A program made the position numbers and the translations under genes. A stretch of 64,000 nt of DNA from contig JADLHZ010000140.1 in the NCBI GenBank assembly GCA_020848545.1, forward strand, positions 1-64,000, read 5' to 3'. The notes beneath the pieces are model-generated. The model saw only the letters and a program-made list of their open reading frames with translations. It ran no database searches and was not told where the DNA came from. This document shows, one piece after another, positions 37,618-45,626 of this stretch. This DNA is from Deltaproteobacteria bacterium (GTDB lineage: Bacteria > Myxococcota > JADLHZ01). Positions within the stretch are counted from its first letter, which is position 1; each line of letters starts with the position of its first letter.

Positions 37618-38408
37618 TTCAGCGTCTCCTCACCGTTTTGCGCGCGATCTTGATTGACCACGCTGACCGCGTCCTCGATCAGGCTCTTCGCGAACGCGTT
37701 GAACAGCGCGCTCTGTGTCGCCGCCCGATCGCTCGCCTTTTTCGGATCGATGATCGTCGCGCCGCCGGTCGCGCCGATCGAGCCCAGAATCACTTTGCCC
37801 GGCATGCGAGCGAGGACCATGTTCACCTTGCAGAAGAGGATCGTGTCCTTGCCTCGTAGCTGATCCTCGCAGACGACGCCACCTATCAGCCGGTACCCAC
37901 GCGCCGGATCGCTCTCGACGGAGAAGAGCGGCCGCCCGTTTTCGATCTCGCGTTTGATCGCGTCCTTCAGCGTCGTGTGCATCGGATCCAAGTCCTTGCT
38001 GCCGACCTTCTTGATGTCGATGAGATCGAGCGCAGGCTTCTTGCCGGTCGACGCCGAAGTCTTCGGGCGCTGCAGCGTCTTCAGCGCCGCCTTGCACGCC
38101 TTCCGCACGGCGTCGTCGGCGTCGCTCTCCATCTTCTCGATCTCGCCGATGACGCGCACGTCGTCGAAGTTCGGTAGCGCCGCGCACGCCGCCGAGCGCA
38201 CGATCGGATGCTCGTCCTTCAGCGCCTCGACCAGCGGCTTCAGCGCGCGCGCGTCTTTGGACTTACCGAGCAGCCGGGCGGCGTTCGCGCGCAGCTTGAA
38301 GTTCTTCTCGGTGAAGAGAATGCGCACGAGCTCGTCGACGTTCGCCGCGCGCGCAACGTCGGAGAGCGCGCAGAGCACCAAGATCGCCGCGAGGGTGATG
38401 CGCCGCAT
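37614..38408 (-). CDS. Exported HEAT-repeat protein
   Basis: A 264-aa protein with a signal peptide (MRRITLAAILVLCALSDVARA). Residues ~25-115 hold HEAT-type helix pairs (LRANAARLLGKSKDARALKP; IVRSAACAALPNF). The C-terminal ~130 residues (IDIKKVG, GYRLIGGVVCEDQ) form a second, unrecognised domain. It sits between the DUF1501-like and HAMP-like genes in one operon. Confidence 0.78.
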   Translation of the reverse strand: MRRITLAAILVLCALSDVARAANVDELVRILFTEKNFKLRANAARLLGKSKDARALKPLVEALKDEHPIVRSAACAALPNFDDVRVIGEIEKMESDADDAVRKACKAALKTLQRPKTSASTGKKPALDLIDIKKVGSKDLDPMHTTLKDAIKREIENGRPLFSVESDPARGYRLIGGVVCEDQLRGKDTILFCKVNMVLARMPGKVILGSIGATGGATIIDPKKASDRAATQSALFNAFAKSLIEDAVSVVNQDRAQNGEETLK

Positions 38409-38414
38409 CTTGCT

Positions 38415-39890
38415 TCAGGTGCTGGCGAACACTTCTTCGATCGGATCGGCGTCGATGAACGCCCGTGAGTCGACGCCGAGCGCCGAGACCAAGGTCGCGC
38501 TGAGCGACGCTGTGCTGAAGATCTTCCCCGTCGGGCGCAGATCCACGGTCGGCGAAAAGCCTCCAATCACGCGGCCTCCCTTCACTCCGGCGCCGAAGAT
38601 CGGCAGGATCTGCTGGCGACACGACGGGCCACCGCGGTGGTCCGAGCCGCCTTGATCGTTGTAGCCCGTGTCGTCGCGCACGCCGTCCCGGCCCCACTCG
38701 CTGACGACGACGATGAGCACTTCGTCCAAGAAGCGCTTGGCCTCGACGCCGGCCATGCCGCCGAGCACGAAGAGCAAGCCGGCGAGCCCGCGGCCGAGCG
38801 GACGGCTGACGGTGTGCAGAAGCTTGTTCTCGTCGCGGTGGAGGTCGAAGCCGCTCATGCCTACGGCGACAGCCGGGCTGCCGAACTGCAAGAGGCGCAC
38901 GGCGAGCGCGAGCTTGGCGCCGAGCGGGTCGTTGAAGTTGCTGGAAAGCGTGTTGCCGCCGCTCGGGAAGCGAATGAACGAGAGGAACGCTTGCTCGATG
39001 CGGCGGTTCGACAGCGGCACGCCGTACGCGGTGCCCTTCGACGCGGCTTGGTTCTCGACGGTGTTCAGCCGCAGCTCAGGCCTCGCCAGCACTTCTTGCA
39101 CTGCCTTGAGCTGCTCGCGGCCGCCGATCACGCGATCGATCTGCGGCGAGAGCGCTCTTGGCAATTTGTTCTTCAAGTCACCGTCGACGGCGCGATGAAA
39201 GTCCAGCTCCCACGCGTCGACAGCGCCGCGGGGCTCCCGCGTGACGCGCCCGAGCGGGTTGCCGTCGGCCCCGATGTCCAACGGATCACGGATGAAGACC
39301 GGCGCGCCGGCTTCCATGCCCGGCGTCACGGCGCCGAAGATCGCGGCCTCGTCGCCGATACAAAACGGCGGCAGCGGGCGCACGCTCGGCAAGCGGTTAC
39401 CGATGATCGTGAGCAGCCCCGGACCGCCGGTCGCCCGGCCGGTCGAGATCAGATTGCGCGCGCGCTTCTCGTCGAGCTCGGCCGGACCGTCAGGATTGTG
39501 ATCGACCGGTCCGAGCAGCGAGAACTGCTCGAGCGTCGAGCCGAAGAGCGGCGGCATGTTGATACCCCAGAGCGGCAGGAGCTCCGGGCTTTGCTGGAAG
39601 GGCGCGAGATCGGGGTTGCCGCCGACCGGGCTGGCCAAGCGAAACGCGGCCTTGTTGCTGCCAGGCGAGCCGGCGACGCCGTAGGGATTGAGCGACTTCG
39701 GCGCGCCGTCGAAAGAGAAGAGCGCGTGCGAGCGCATGCCGCCTTGCGCATAGATGATGAGCAGCTGCTTGGCGCGGGTCGCCTGCGCCGCCGCCTGCAT
39801 CTGCGCGCGGCTGAAGCGCGGCACGAAGATCATCGGCGCGACGCTCGCCGCCGACAGTGCCGCCAAGAATTGTCGTCTCGAGACCTTCAC
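38415..39890 (-). CDS. DUF1501-family secreted protein (Tat signal)
   Basis: A 491-aa protein with a twin-arginine signal (VSRRQFLAALSAASVAP). LLIIYAQGGMRSHALF and VVVSEWGRDG, with GGSDHRGG, match the sulfatase-like DUF1501 family. These metal-dependent folds are common in Planctomycetota and Myxococcota beside DUF1549/DUF1553-type proteins, as here. The role is unknown. It starts 9 bp after the upstream gene stop. Confidence 0.85.
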   Translation of the reverse strand: MKVSRRQFLAALSAASVAPMIFVPRFSRAQMQAAAQATRAKQLLIIYAQGGMRSHALFSFDGAPKSLNPYGVAGSPGSNKAAFRLASPVGGNPDLAPFQQSPELLPLWGINMPPLFGSTLEQFSLLGPVDHNPDGPAELDEKRARNLISTGRATGGPGLLTIIGNRLPSVRPLPPFCIGDEAAIFGAVTPGMEAGAPVFIRDPLDIGADGNPLGRVTREPRGAVDAWELDFHRAVDGDLKNKLPRALSPQIDRVIGGREQLKAVQEVLARPELRLNTVENQAASKGTAYGVPLSNRRIEQAFLSFIRFPSGGNTLSSNFNDPLGAKLALAVRLLQFGSPAVAVGMSGFDLHRDENKLLHTVSRPLGRGLAGLLFVLGGMAGVEAKRFLDEVLIVVVSEWGRDGVRDDTGYNDQGGSDHRGGPSCRQQILPIFGAGVKGGRVIGGFSPTVDLRPTGKIFSTASLSATLVSALGVDSRAFIDADPIEEVFAST

Positions 39891-39899
39891 GCCTCGCTC

Positions 39900-41660
39900 C
39901 TAATAGGTCGCAAACCGCGCCGACTTGAGCATCGCCGAGCAGAAGCGGCGACCCACGCGATCGGGCGGACAGGTGTTCGGGGACTGAAGGCACGATTGCA
40001 TCGCCAGAACGCTCGCCGACTTTTCTTCGGGCGACGGCGTCGTCAGGAAGAAGCGCTGGAATTGCAGATCGGCGATCGCTTGCAAGCTCGCTTCGTCGGT
40101 GCCGCTGCCCGGCGCGATGTTCGCGAGCGAGGTCGTCTCGCACGCCTCGCGCGTCAGGTAGTCGAGCGACATCAGGAAGAACGGGCCGGCGTCGTCTTGC
40201 TTCCGCACCGTGGTGCGATCGACGCAGGCGCCGATGGTCCGCGCTTTTTCGCGGCCGCTGAGCTCGGGCTCGTCGGTGGCGGCCGTCTTGACGTCGTAAC
40301 TATAGATAGAGGCGATCGGCGCGTAGGCGGTGACCGTCACGCCGCTCACATTCTTAGGATAGGTGCGCGTCTGAAAGCGATAGTCGCACTTGCCGAAGCT
40401 GTAGCTCGTCAACGCGGCGATCGAGCTGAAGTAGGCGTCGGCGTCCAGGCGCTTGCGCGGCCCGGCGAACACCGGCGAGTCCTTGCCTTCGCAGTCGACC
40501 GCCGGGGCGCTCGGGGTTTGCGCCTGGCGATAGAGCACGGAGCGGAAGATGCTGGCCTCGAGCGCGCGCAGCGAGCCGGACGCCTTGAAAGAATCGGTCA
40601 GCGCTTTGACGAGCCCCTTCGCTGTCTCTTCGTCGAGCGTCGACGCCGGATCGTAGCCGAGCAAGCGCTTCAAAGTCTCCTTCACGTGCTGCTCGTGAAA
40701 GTCCGGCCGAATGACCAGCAAGCGGCCCGGCGCCGACAACGCATTCAGCTCCTCGGGCCGCGGGCCGTTCTTTTCCGGCGCGTCGTCGAGGTAGAACGCG
40801 TTTCCGGGCTCGGCCGCACAATCGGCGACCGCAGGGAAACGCAGCGGCAAGCTCACGTCCTGCGCCGGACCGATCGCGTTCGAGCTGCGGCAGAACGCCT
40901 TCTTCGCGCCGGCGCAGGCACACGGCTGCACGCGGATGCGCCGCGCGGCGTAGCCGACGAGCCCGGGGTCGCTCGCCACCGGGTCGATCTCGTACATTCT
41001 GTAGAGGTTCGCGAACTCCGCGGTCTCTTCGACGGTCGGCGAGCGCAGCATCAACGCGCCAAAGACGGCGTCGACGTAGCCATCGACCGGTGACTTCGCG
41101 AGCGTGCGCGGATCGACCTTCGGGTTCACCGAGCGATCGACGAGCAGCGCCAGCATGTTGTCGCCGGTCGAGAGCAGCGCCGGATGGATCGCCGCTTGCG
41201 TCACGAAGGTGGTGATGTCGATCTCTTCTCGATAGAGCTTGCTGACGAGCACGTCGAGGCCGAGCGTGTTCAAGTACCAAGTGCGCGCGTCGTTGTAGCC
41301 GAAGCGGTCGGCCCAGAGCTTCTGGCGCGCGGTGACGTAGTCGGTCGACACGATGAGCGCGTCGACGATCGCGTCGACCTTTTGACCCTGGCACACCGAC
41401 GCGTAGTCTTCTTGCGTCGGCAAGCGGCCGACGATGTCGACGAACAAGCGCCGGCAGAGCTCGGTGTCCGACGCCTCGGTGATCGGAAGCAGGCGGCATT
41501 TGAAGGCGTCGCGCAGGCTCGAGTCGACCACCGTGGGACACTCTTTGTTACAGGAGCAAGGATCGGCGTCGCACTTGGCTTCGCCGGCGATGATCTTGCC
41601 GCGACCGCAGTGAACCGCCGCCGCGAGCGACAATACGACGAGAAGAATGGCGCTTTTCAT
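39900..41660 (-). CDS. Secreted Cys-containing protein, DUF1549-like
   Basis: A 586-aa exported protein. MKSAILLVVLSLAAAVHCGRGK is a lipoprotein-type signal (C at ~18). LCRRLFVDIVGRLPTQEDY resembles the DUF1549 motif and, with its DUF1501 neighbour, fits the planctomycete-style pair. Later sequence has many Cys (CDADPCSCNKEC; VQPCACAGAKKAFC). The frame runs much further upstream, but only this start gives a signal peptide. Confidence 0.72.
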   Translation of the reverse strand: MKSAILLVVLSLAAAVHCGRGKIIAGEAKCDADPCSCNKECPTVVDSSLRDAFKCRLLPITEASDTELCRRLFVDIVGRLPTQEDYASVCQGQKVDAIVDALIVSTDYVTARQKLWADRFGYNDARTWYLNTLGLDVLVSKLYREEIDITTFVTQAAIHPALLSTGDNMLALLVDRSVNPKVDPRTLAKSPVDGYVDAVFGALMLRSPTVEETAEFANLYRMYEIDPVASDPGLVGYAARRIRVQPCACAGAKKAFCRSSNAIGPAQDVSLPLRFPAVADCAAEPGNAFYLDDAPEKNGPRPEELNALSAPGRLLVIRPDFHEQHVKETLKRLLGYDPASTLDEETAKGLVKALTDSFKASGSLRALEASIFRSVLYRQAQTPSAPAVDCEGKDSPVFAGPRKRLDADAYFSSIAALTSYSFGKCDYRFQTRTYPKNVSGVTVTAYAPIASIYSYDVKTAATDEPELSGREKARTIGACVDRTTVRKQDDAGPFFLMSLDYLTREACETTSLANIAPGSGTDEASLQAIADLQFQRFFLTTPSPEEKSASVLAMQSCLQSPNTCPPDRVGRRFCSAMLKSARFATY

Positions 41661-41711
41661 TCGGACTGTAGCCAAGATACACGAGCATTTGGGCAGGTGC
41701 CAAAATAAGAC

Positions 41712-42266
41712 ATGGCGAAAAAAACCCGCTATTTCATAGGCCTCGGCAGCAACGTGGGCGATCGCTCGGCGGCGTTTACAGCGGCGCATGCGGCGCTTGC
41801 AGCGCATGGCGTCGTGGCGGCTTTTTCGCACGTGTTCGAGACGGCGCCGCTCGGCCCCAGCACCGCGCCGTACCTGAACGCGGCCTTGGCGCTCGACTGT
41901 GATCTCGCGCCGGAGCCGTTGCTCGCCGCGTTGCTCGACATCGAGCGCGCGAACGGACGCGTGCGCGGCGAGCGGTGGGCGGCGCGCACCTTGGATCTCG
42001 ACGTGCTGCTCGCGGGCGATCTCGTTTTGGCGTCTGAGACGCTGACCGTCCCGCATCCGCGCCTGCACGAGCGCGGCTTCGTGCTCGCGCCGCTCGTGTG
42101 CATCGCGGGCGACGTTCGCGTGCCGCCCTCGCAGCGCCGCGTGATCGATCTCTACGCGGAGTGGCGGCAGCGCGGCGAAGGCGGCGTGGCGCTTTGGCCC
42201 GGCACCGGTGCGCCGCTGCCACGCTCGAGCGATGCTTCTCGTGTGGTTCCGCTTGCAACGTTTTAG
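41712..42266 (+). CDS. folK: HPPK, 2-amino-4-hydroxy-6-hydroxymethyldihydropteridine pyrophosphokinase
   Basis: Folate-pathway pyrophosphokinase (184 aa). FIGLGSNVGDR starts the protein, RWAARTLDLDVLLAGDL holds the catalytic Asp pair and PHPRLHERGFVLAPL is the conserved third motif. The C-terminal extension of ~20 residues is family-variable. It precedes the phosphoesterase gene by 16 bp, with no other folate gene nearby. Confidence 0.96.
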   Translation: MAKKTRYFIGLGSNVGDRSAAFTAAHAALAAHGVVAAFSHVFETAPLGPSTAPYLNAALALDCDLAPEPLLAALLDIERANGRVRGERWAARTLDLDVLLAGDLVLASETLTVPHPRLHERGFVLAPLVCIAGDVRVPPSQRRVIDLYAEWRQRGEGGVALWPGTGAPLPRSSDASRVVPLATF

Positions 42267-42281
42267 CCGCGGCAGCATCCT

Positions 42282-43790
42282 GTGGTCGTGGCCGTCGCTC
42301 CGGAACAGATCGTCGTCGTCTCCGACATCCACCTCGGCGAGGATCTGATCCAAAAAGGGCCGCCGTCGCTTCAGCACTACATCAACCGCCTGAACGAGCA
42401 GTTCGTCGCCTTCGTCGATTGGCTGCGCGAGCGCCCAAAGAGCGGCCCGATCGATCTCGTGATCAACGGCGACATGTTCGACTTCGTGAAGATCTCGCTG
42501 CGTCCGGATCCGCGCGAGGCGTACATGCGCTGGCAGCAAGGACTGAGCGCCACCGAGAAGCGCCACGGCCTCGACAACTCGCCCGAGCGCGTCGAGTGGA
42601 AGCTCGAGCGCATCTTGGAGAGCCACCGGCCCGCCTTCATTTCGCTCGCCGAGCTCGTCGGCGACGGCAACCGCTTGCACATCGTCGCCGGCAATCACGA
42701 TCGCGAGTTCTATTATCCGGAGATCGTCACGCACCTGCGCCGCGCGCTCTCGGATCTCTACTTCTCGCGCCACCGGGTGCAGGACACCGCTGCGGCTCGG
42801 GCGGCGTTCTCGGCGCGCCTCGACTTCTCGATGTGGTTTCACGTCACCCAGGGCGGCGTGTACATCGAGCACGGGCATCAATATGATCCCTACTGCTCGT
42901 TCGAGTACCTGCTCGCGCCGAGGAAGCGCCCGGAAGAGATGAAGGTGGCGCTGCCGCTCACCCACAAGGCCATCCCCTACTTCGCCGATCTCATGGGCGA
43001 CATGTCGACGCACAACTTGGACACCCGCGGCCTCGGCTACTACTTCCGCATGCTCTTTCGCATGGGTCCCAAGCGCGTCGGCGTGTTGCTCTGGGCCTAC
43101 GTGCGCGCGGTCGCGAGCATCTTGCGCGAAGCCGGCGGCAAAGGGCGCGAAGCGCGGCGCGCGCTCGAGAGCGAGCACCTCACCGAGCGCAGCGAAGTTG
43201 CCACGAAGTATGCGCTCTCCGAGCCGCAGATCCACGCGCTCGACGCGTTGCACGCGACGCCTGCCGAGTTCAGCCTGATGAAGATGATCCAGTGCTTCTA
43301 CGTCGATCGCTTCGCGTTGGCGTTCGTCGTGCTCGTCGGCCTGGCGCTGCAAACATGGCTGCTCGACGATCGGCTGTGGCGCTTCTCGGCGTTCGCGGTG
43401 ACGATCGTCGCCGCTGCGCTCGTCAGCGAGTGGCTCGGCACGAAGCGTCGCTTCGACACGCGGCAGTTCCTCCGGGAAGGCGCCGCCGGCGTCGCGCGCA
43501 CGCTACGGAGTCGCGTCGTCATCTTCGGCCACAGCCACAAGCCCGAGGTCGTCGCGCTCGACGGCGGCGCGCACTACATCAACATCGGCTCGTGGATCTC
43601 GCGGGCGGCGCTGCTCGGCGAGAGCGCGTGGGGAATGACGTTTGCGTGGATCGGTCCGCAATCGGGCGGCGGCGCGTCTGGCTTGTATCGGTGGGTCGGG
43701 ACGAAGCGCGAGGCGAAGCTCGTTCATCCGTTGGGCGGCGAGCCGGCGGCGGACGAGGCTCCTGAGTTGGCGGCGGCTTCGGCATCGTAG
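42282..43790 (+). CDS. Metallophosphoesterase with membrane helices
   Basis: A 502-aa calcineurin-like phosphoesterase. The metal-binding motifs are in order: SDIHLGE, INGDMFDF, AGNHDREF, EHGHQYD and FGHSHKPE. Between the fourth and fifth motifs (~345-390) are hydrophobic segments FALAFVVLVGLALQTWLL and FAVTIVAAALVS, suggesting membrane attachment. Start is GTG at 42282. Substrate unknown; UDP-2,3-diacylglucosamine hydrolase is only a remote analogy. Confidence 0.88.
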   Translation: MVVAVAPEQIVVVSDIHLGEDLIQKGPPSLQHYINRLNEQFVAFVDWLRERPKSGPIDLVINGDMFDFVKISLRPDPREAYMRWQQGLSATEKRHGLDNSPERVEWKLERILESHRPAFISLAELVGDGNRLHIVAGNHDREFYYPEIVTHLRRALSDLYFSRHRVQDTAAARAAFSARLDFSMWFHVTQGGVYIEHGHQYDPYCSFEYLLAPRKRPEEMKVALPLTHKAIPYFADLMGDMSTHNLDTRGLGYYFRMLFRMGPKRVGVLLWAYVRAVASILREAGGKGREARRALESEHLTERSEVATKYALSEPQIHALDALHATPAEFSLMKMIQCFYVDRFALAFVVLVGLALQTWLLDDRLWRFSAFAVTIVAAALVSEWLGTKRRFDTRQFLREGAAGVARTLRSRVVIFGHSHKPEVVALDGGAHYINIGSWISRAALLGESAWGMTFAWIGPQSGGGASGLYRWVGTKREAKLVHPLGGEPAADEAPELAAASAS

Positions 43791-43800
43791 GCGCTACGCC

Positions 43801-44256
43801 TCATTGCGCTCGCAGGATCATTCCCGTGCGAGCAGCGACGTCGACCGGCGTGCTGACGGCAGCGCCGCTGACGAGATCGACGTAGGACCCAGCGGGAACG
43901 CCGGGCGCGGTCTCACTGTCGTCGCCGCGGTTGAGGATGACGACGAGGTCGTCGCCTGGCGCACTCATCGCATACGCGAGCACGTCGCCGGTGGTGCCGA
44001 GCGTTTGCCGGGTGCCGCGGCGCAAAGCGCTGTGCTGCTGGCGAATGTGCGCGAGCGCCGCGATGCGCGTGCGCAGCCAAGTCTGATTCGTGCTGTAGGT
44101 GTCCCACTGCATGAAGTGGGCGTTGTCCTCCGAGGCGGTGTCTGTGGGTTCGGCGGGCACTTCGGGGCTCGTCGGGCCACCGCCAGTCGTGACGCCGCTG
44201 AGGAAGCAGCCTTCGAATGTCATGACGAGCAGCGCTAGCGCCCGGATCCGCCCCAT
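43801..44256 (-). CDS. GH13 amylase remnant (catalytic barrel missing)
   Basis: A 151-aa open frame. The N-terminal ~25 residues are signal-like (MGRIRALALLVMTFEGC). A Pro/Thr linker follows, then LAHIRQQHSALRRGTRQTL and DDLVVILNRGDD, closely resembling the C-terminal end of secreted alpha-amylase-type GH13 enzymes. The catalytic (beta/alpha)8 domain and its Asp/Glu/Asp triad are absent. A deletion joining signal and tail is the likeliest origin. Probably non-functional as a hydrolase. Confidence 0.6.
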   Translation of the reverse strand: MGRIRALALLVMTFEGCFLSGVTTGGGPTSPEVPAEPTDTASEDNAHFMQWDTYSTNQTWLRTRIAALAHIRQQHSALRRGTRQTLGTTGDVLAYAMSAPGDDLVVILNRGDDSETAPGVPAGSYVDLVSGAAVSTPVDVAARTGMILRAQ

Positions 44257-44352
44257 GCTTGAAGACTAGCGCAAGGGACGCGGTTGGCGTGCTCAATCTT
44301 GCAGAGCGGTGAACGTTCGAAAGCCACGCGATGCCCGTGCTATAGTCATCGC

Positions 44353-44664
44353 GTGGACGACCGACTCACGCACGCCGTCGAGATACTGCGAAATGCTTTG
44401 CCTGGCGTGAGGCTCGTGTACTTGTTCGGCAGCCAGGCCAAGGACCGCGCGCGTGCAGACAGCGACGTCGATCTCGTGGATCTGGCGCGGGCAAGCACCG
44501 TGATGAAGAAAGAGATCGTCGCTGGCGGACGCACGCTCTACGAGCAGAGCCCGGCAACCCGCCACGCGTTCGAAGGACAAGTCTTGTCAGCTTACGCGCG
44601 CCTGAACGAAGAGCGCCGCCCTATCTTGGAGCGCATCCGCCGTGAAGGCCGCGTCCATGGTTGA
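44353..44664 (+). CDS. MntA-type antitoxin with an internal deletion
   Basis: A 103-aa nucleotidyltransferase-fold protein. The MNT motif GSX10DXD is intact (GSQAKDRARADSDVD). Typical MntA antitoxins have ~30 more residues between the two DVDL strands, then DLRxASTV; here DSDVDLVDLARASTV joins directly, as if one DVDL copy and everything between was removed. Type VII MntA AMPylates its HepT toxin. TATAGT lies 7 nt before the GTG start. It overlaps hepT by 8 bp. Confidence 0.7.
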   Translation: MDDRLTHAVEILRNALPGVRLVYLFGSQAKDRARADSDVDLVDLARASTVMKKEIVAGGRTLYEQSPATRHAFEGQVLSAYARLNEERRPILERIRREGRVHG

Positions 44665-45068
44665 AGATGTCGTCATCAACAAGGCGAGCACCATCGAGCG
44701 AGCCATTGCGCGTTCGCGAGGAGCACGCCGGCGATCGCGAAAACCTCTGCGCGCGCCAAACGAAGCAGGACGCGATCATCTTGAACCTGCAACGCGCGTG
44801 CGAGGCGGCGATCGATCTCGCGATGCACCTCGTTTCCACCCACAGGCTCGGGGTGCCGCAGGATTCGCGCGAGGCGTTCGATCTGCTCGCTCAGCGCGCG
44901 ATCATCGACGCGGCGTTGGCCGAGAAGCTGAGGCGCATGGTCGGCTTTCGCAACATCGCCGTGCACGACTATCTGCGGCTCTCGTTGCCGATCGTGGAAG
45001 CGATCATCGCGAATGGCGTCGCCGACTTGCTCGCGTTTTCGAAGGTCGCGCTCGCGCAACCGGGGTGA
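44657..45068 (+). pseudogene. hepT toxin gene, frameshifted
   Basis: The frame from ATG 44657 gives MVEDVVINKASTIERAIAR, the HepT start. Near 44706-44714 it changes to a different frame that continues REEHAGDRENLCARQTKQDA, then NLQRACEAAIDLA and the RX4HXY motif RNIAVHDY. Adding back one GC pair to the TGCGCGTT run gives a continuous 137-aa HepT, the family's usual length. A 2-bp contraction therefore broke the gene. An unlikely short protein from TTG 44661 would lack the true N-terminus. Confidence 0.8.
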
Positions 45069-45096
45069 TCCGCGTCGCGCGAAGTCTTGCGAGACG

Positions 45097-45399
45097 TCAG
45101 GAGAGGGGTTGGACCGCGACCTTGATCTGCGGCGGGGTTTCGCCGAAGCAGCCGTGGCTCAACTCACCGAGTCCGTGCGCATCGAGCACGGATTTCAAGC
45201 GCGAGACGAAGTGGCGATCCTGCGATGTGCTGGACATGAAGTTGCCGAGCAGCGCGTTGGCCAAGCTCACGCCCATCGCGACGAAGGGCGAGCGAACGAG
45301 CACCTCGAGCCGGGTGATGTTGGTGCGGTTGGCGATCACCCAGTTGGTCAGGGCCTCGCGTGATTGCTTGTCGTTGCGCTCCAGGGTGGACCAGTGCAA
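45097..45399 (-). CDS. STAS-like protein fragment, 5' truncated
   Basis: About 100 residues of coding sequence (HWSTLERNDKQSREALTNWV; LVRSPFVAMGVSLANALLG) resembling a STAS-like family of unknown function that I recall from myxobacteria, but without its first ~45 residues. The only available start is TTG at 45399. High GC3 shows it was coding. Its 5' end abuts another coding fragment on the opposite strand. Confidence 0.5.
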   Translation of the reverse strand: MHWSTLERNDKQSREALTNWVIANRTNITRLEVLVRSPFVAMGVSLANALLGNFMSSTSQDRHFVSRLKSVLDAHGLGELSHGCFGETPPQIKVAVQPLS

Positions 45400-45609
45400 A
45401 AGATCACGATCGCCGACATCGACGAGCCAACCAACACCATCGCCCTCGTGCAGCAGGCACACGTCGAGGAGTATTGGATGGCCCAGTGGGAGCGGCACTG
45501 GGGGGCGATCGATGTCTTGCCGCCGATGTCCACCTTCGACAAGGACGCCTGGCTGCGCGGGTTGGAGCGCGTGTATCAGCTGCAGATGATGGGCCGTGGG
45601 AAGCTCTGA
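45394..45609 (+). CDS. Short coding fragment, possibly 5' truncated
   Basis: A 71-aa acidic frame with convincing codon use (KITIADIDEPTNTIALVQQ; EEYWMAQWERHWGAIDVLPP). GTG at 45394 follows AGGGTGG. It reads away from the STAS-like fragment, overlapping its end by 6 bp. It may be a complete small protein or the surviving tail of a larger gene. No family recognised. Confidence 0.5.
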   Translation: MQKITIADIDEPTNTIALVQQAHVEEYWMAQWERHWGAIDVLPPMSTFDKDAWLRGLERVYQLQMMGRGKL

Positions 45610-45626
45610 CTCGGCGAAGGGGCACC

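Noticed and set aside
41661-43352. N-terminal extension of the DUF1549-like protein
   Set aside because: Would be antisense to folK and the phosphoesterase; the signal peptide starts at 41660.
44642-45589. 315-codon frame starting with the hepT N-terminus
   Set aside because: Only its first ~25 codons are HepT; the rest is out-of-frame shadow over hepT and neighbours.
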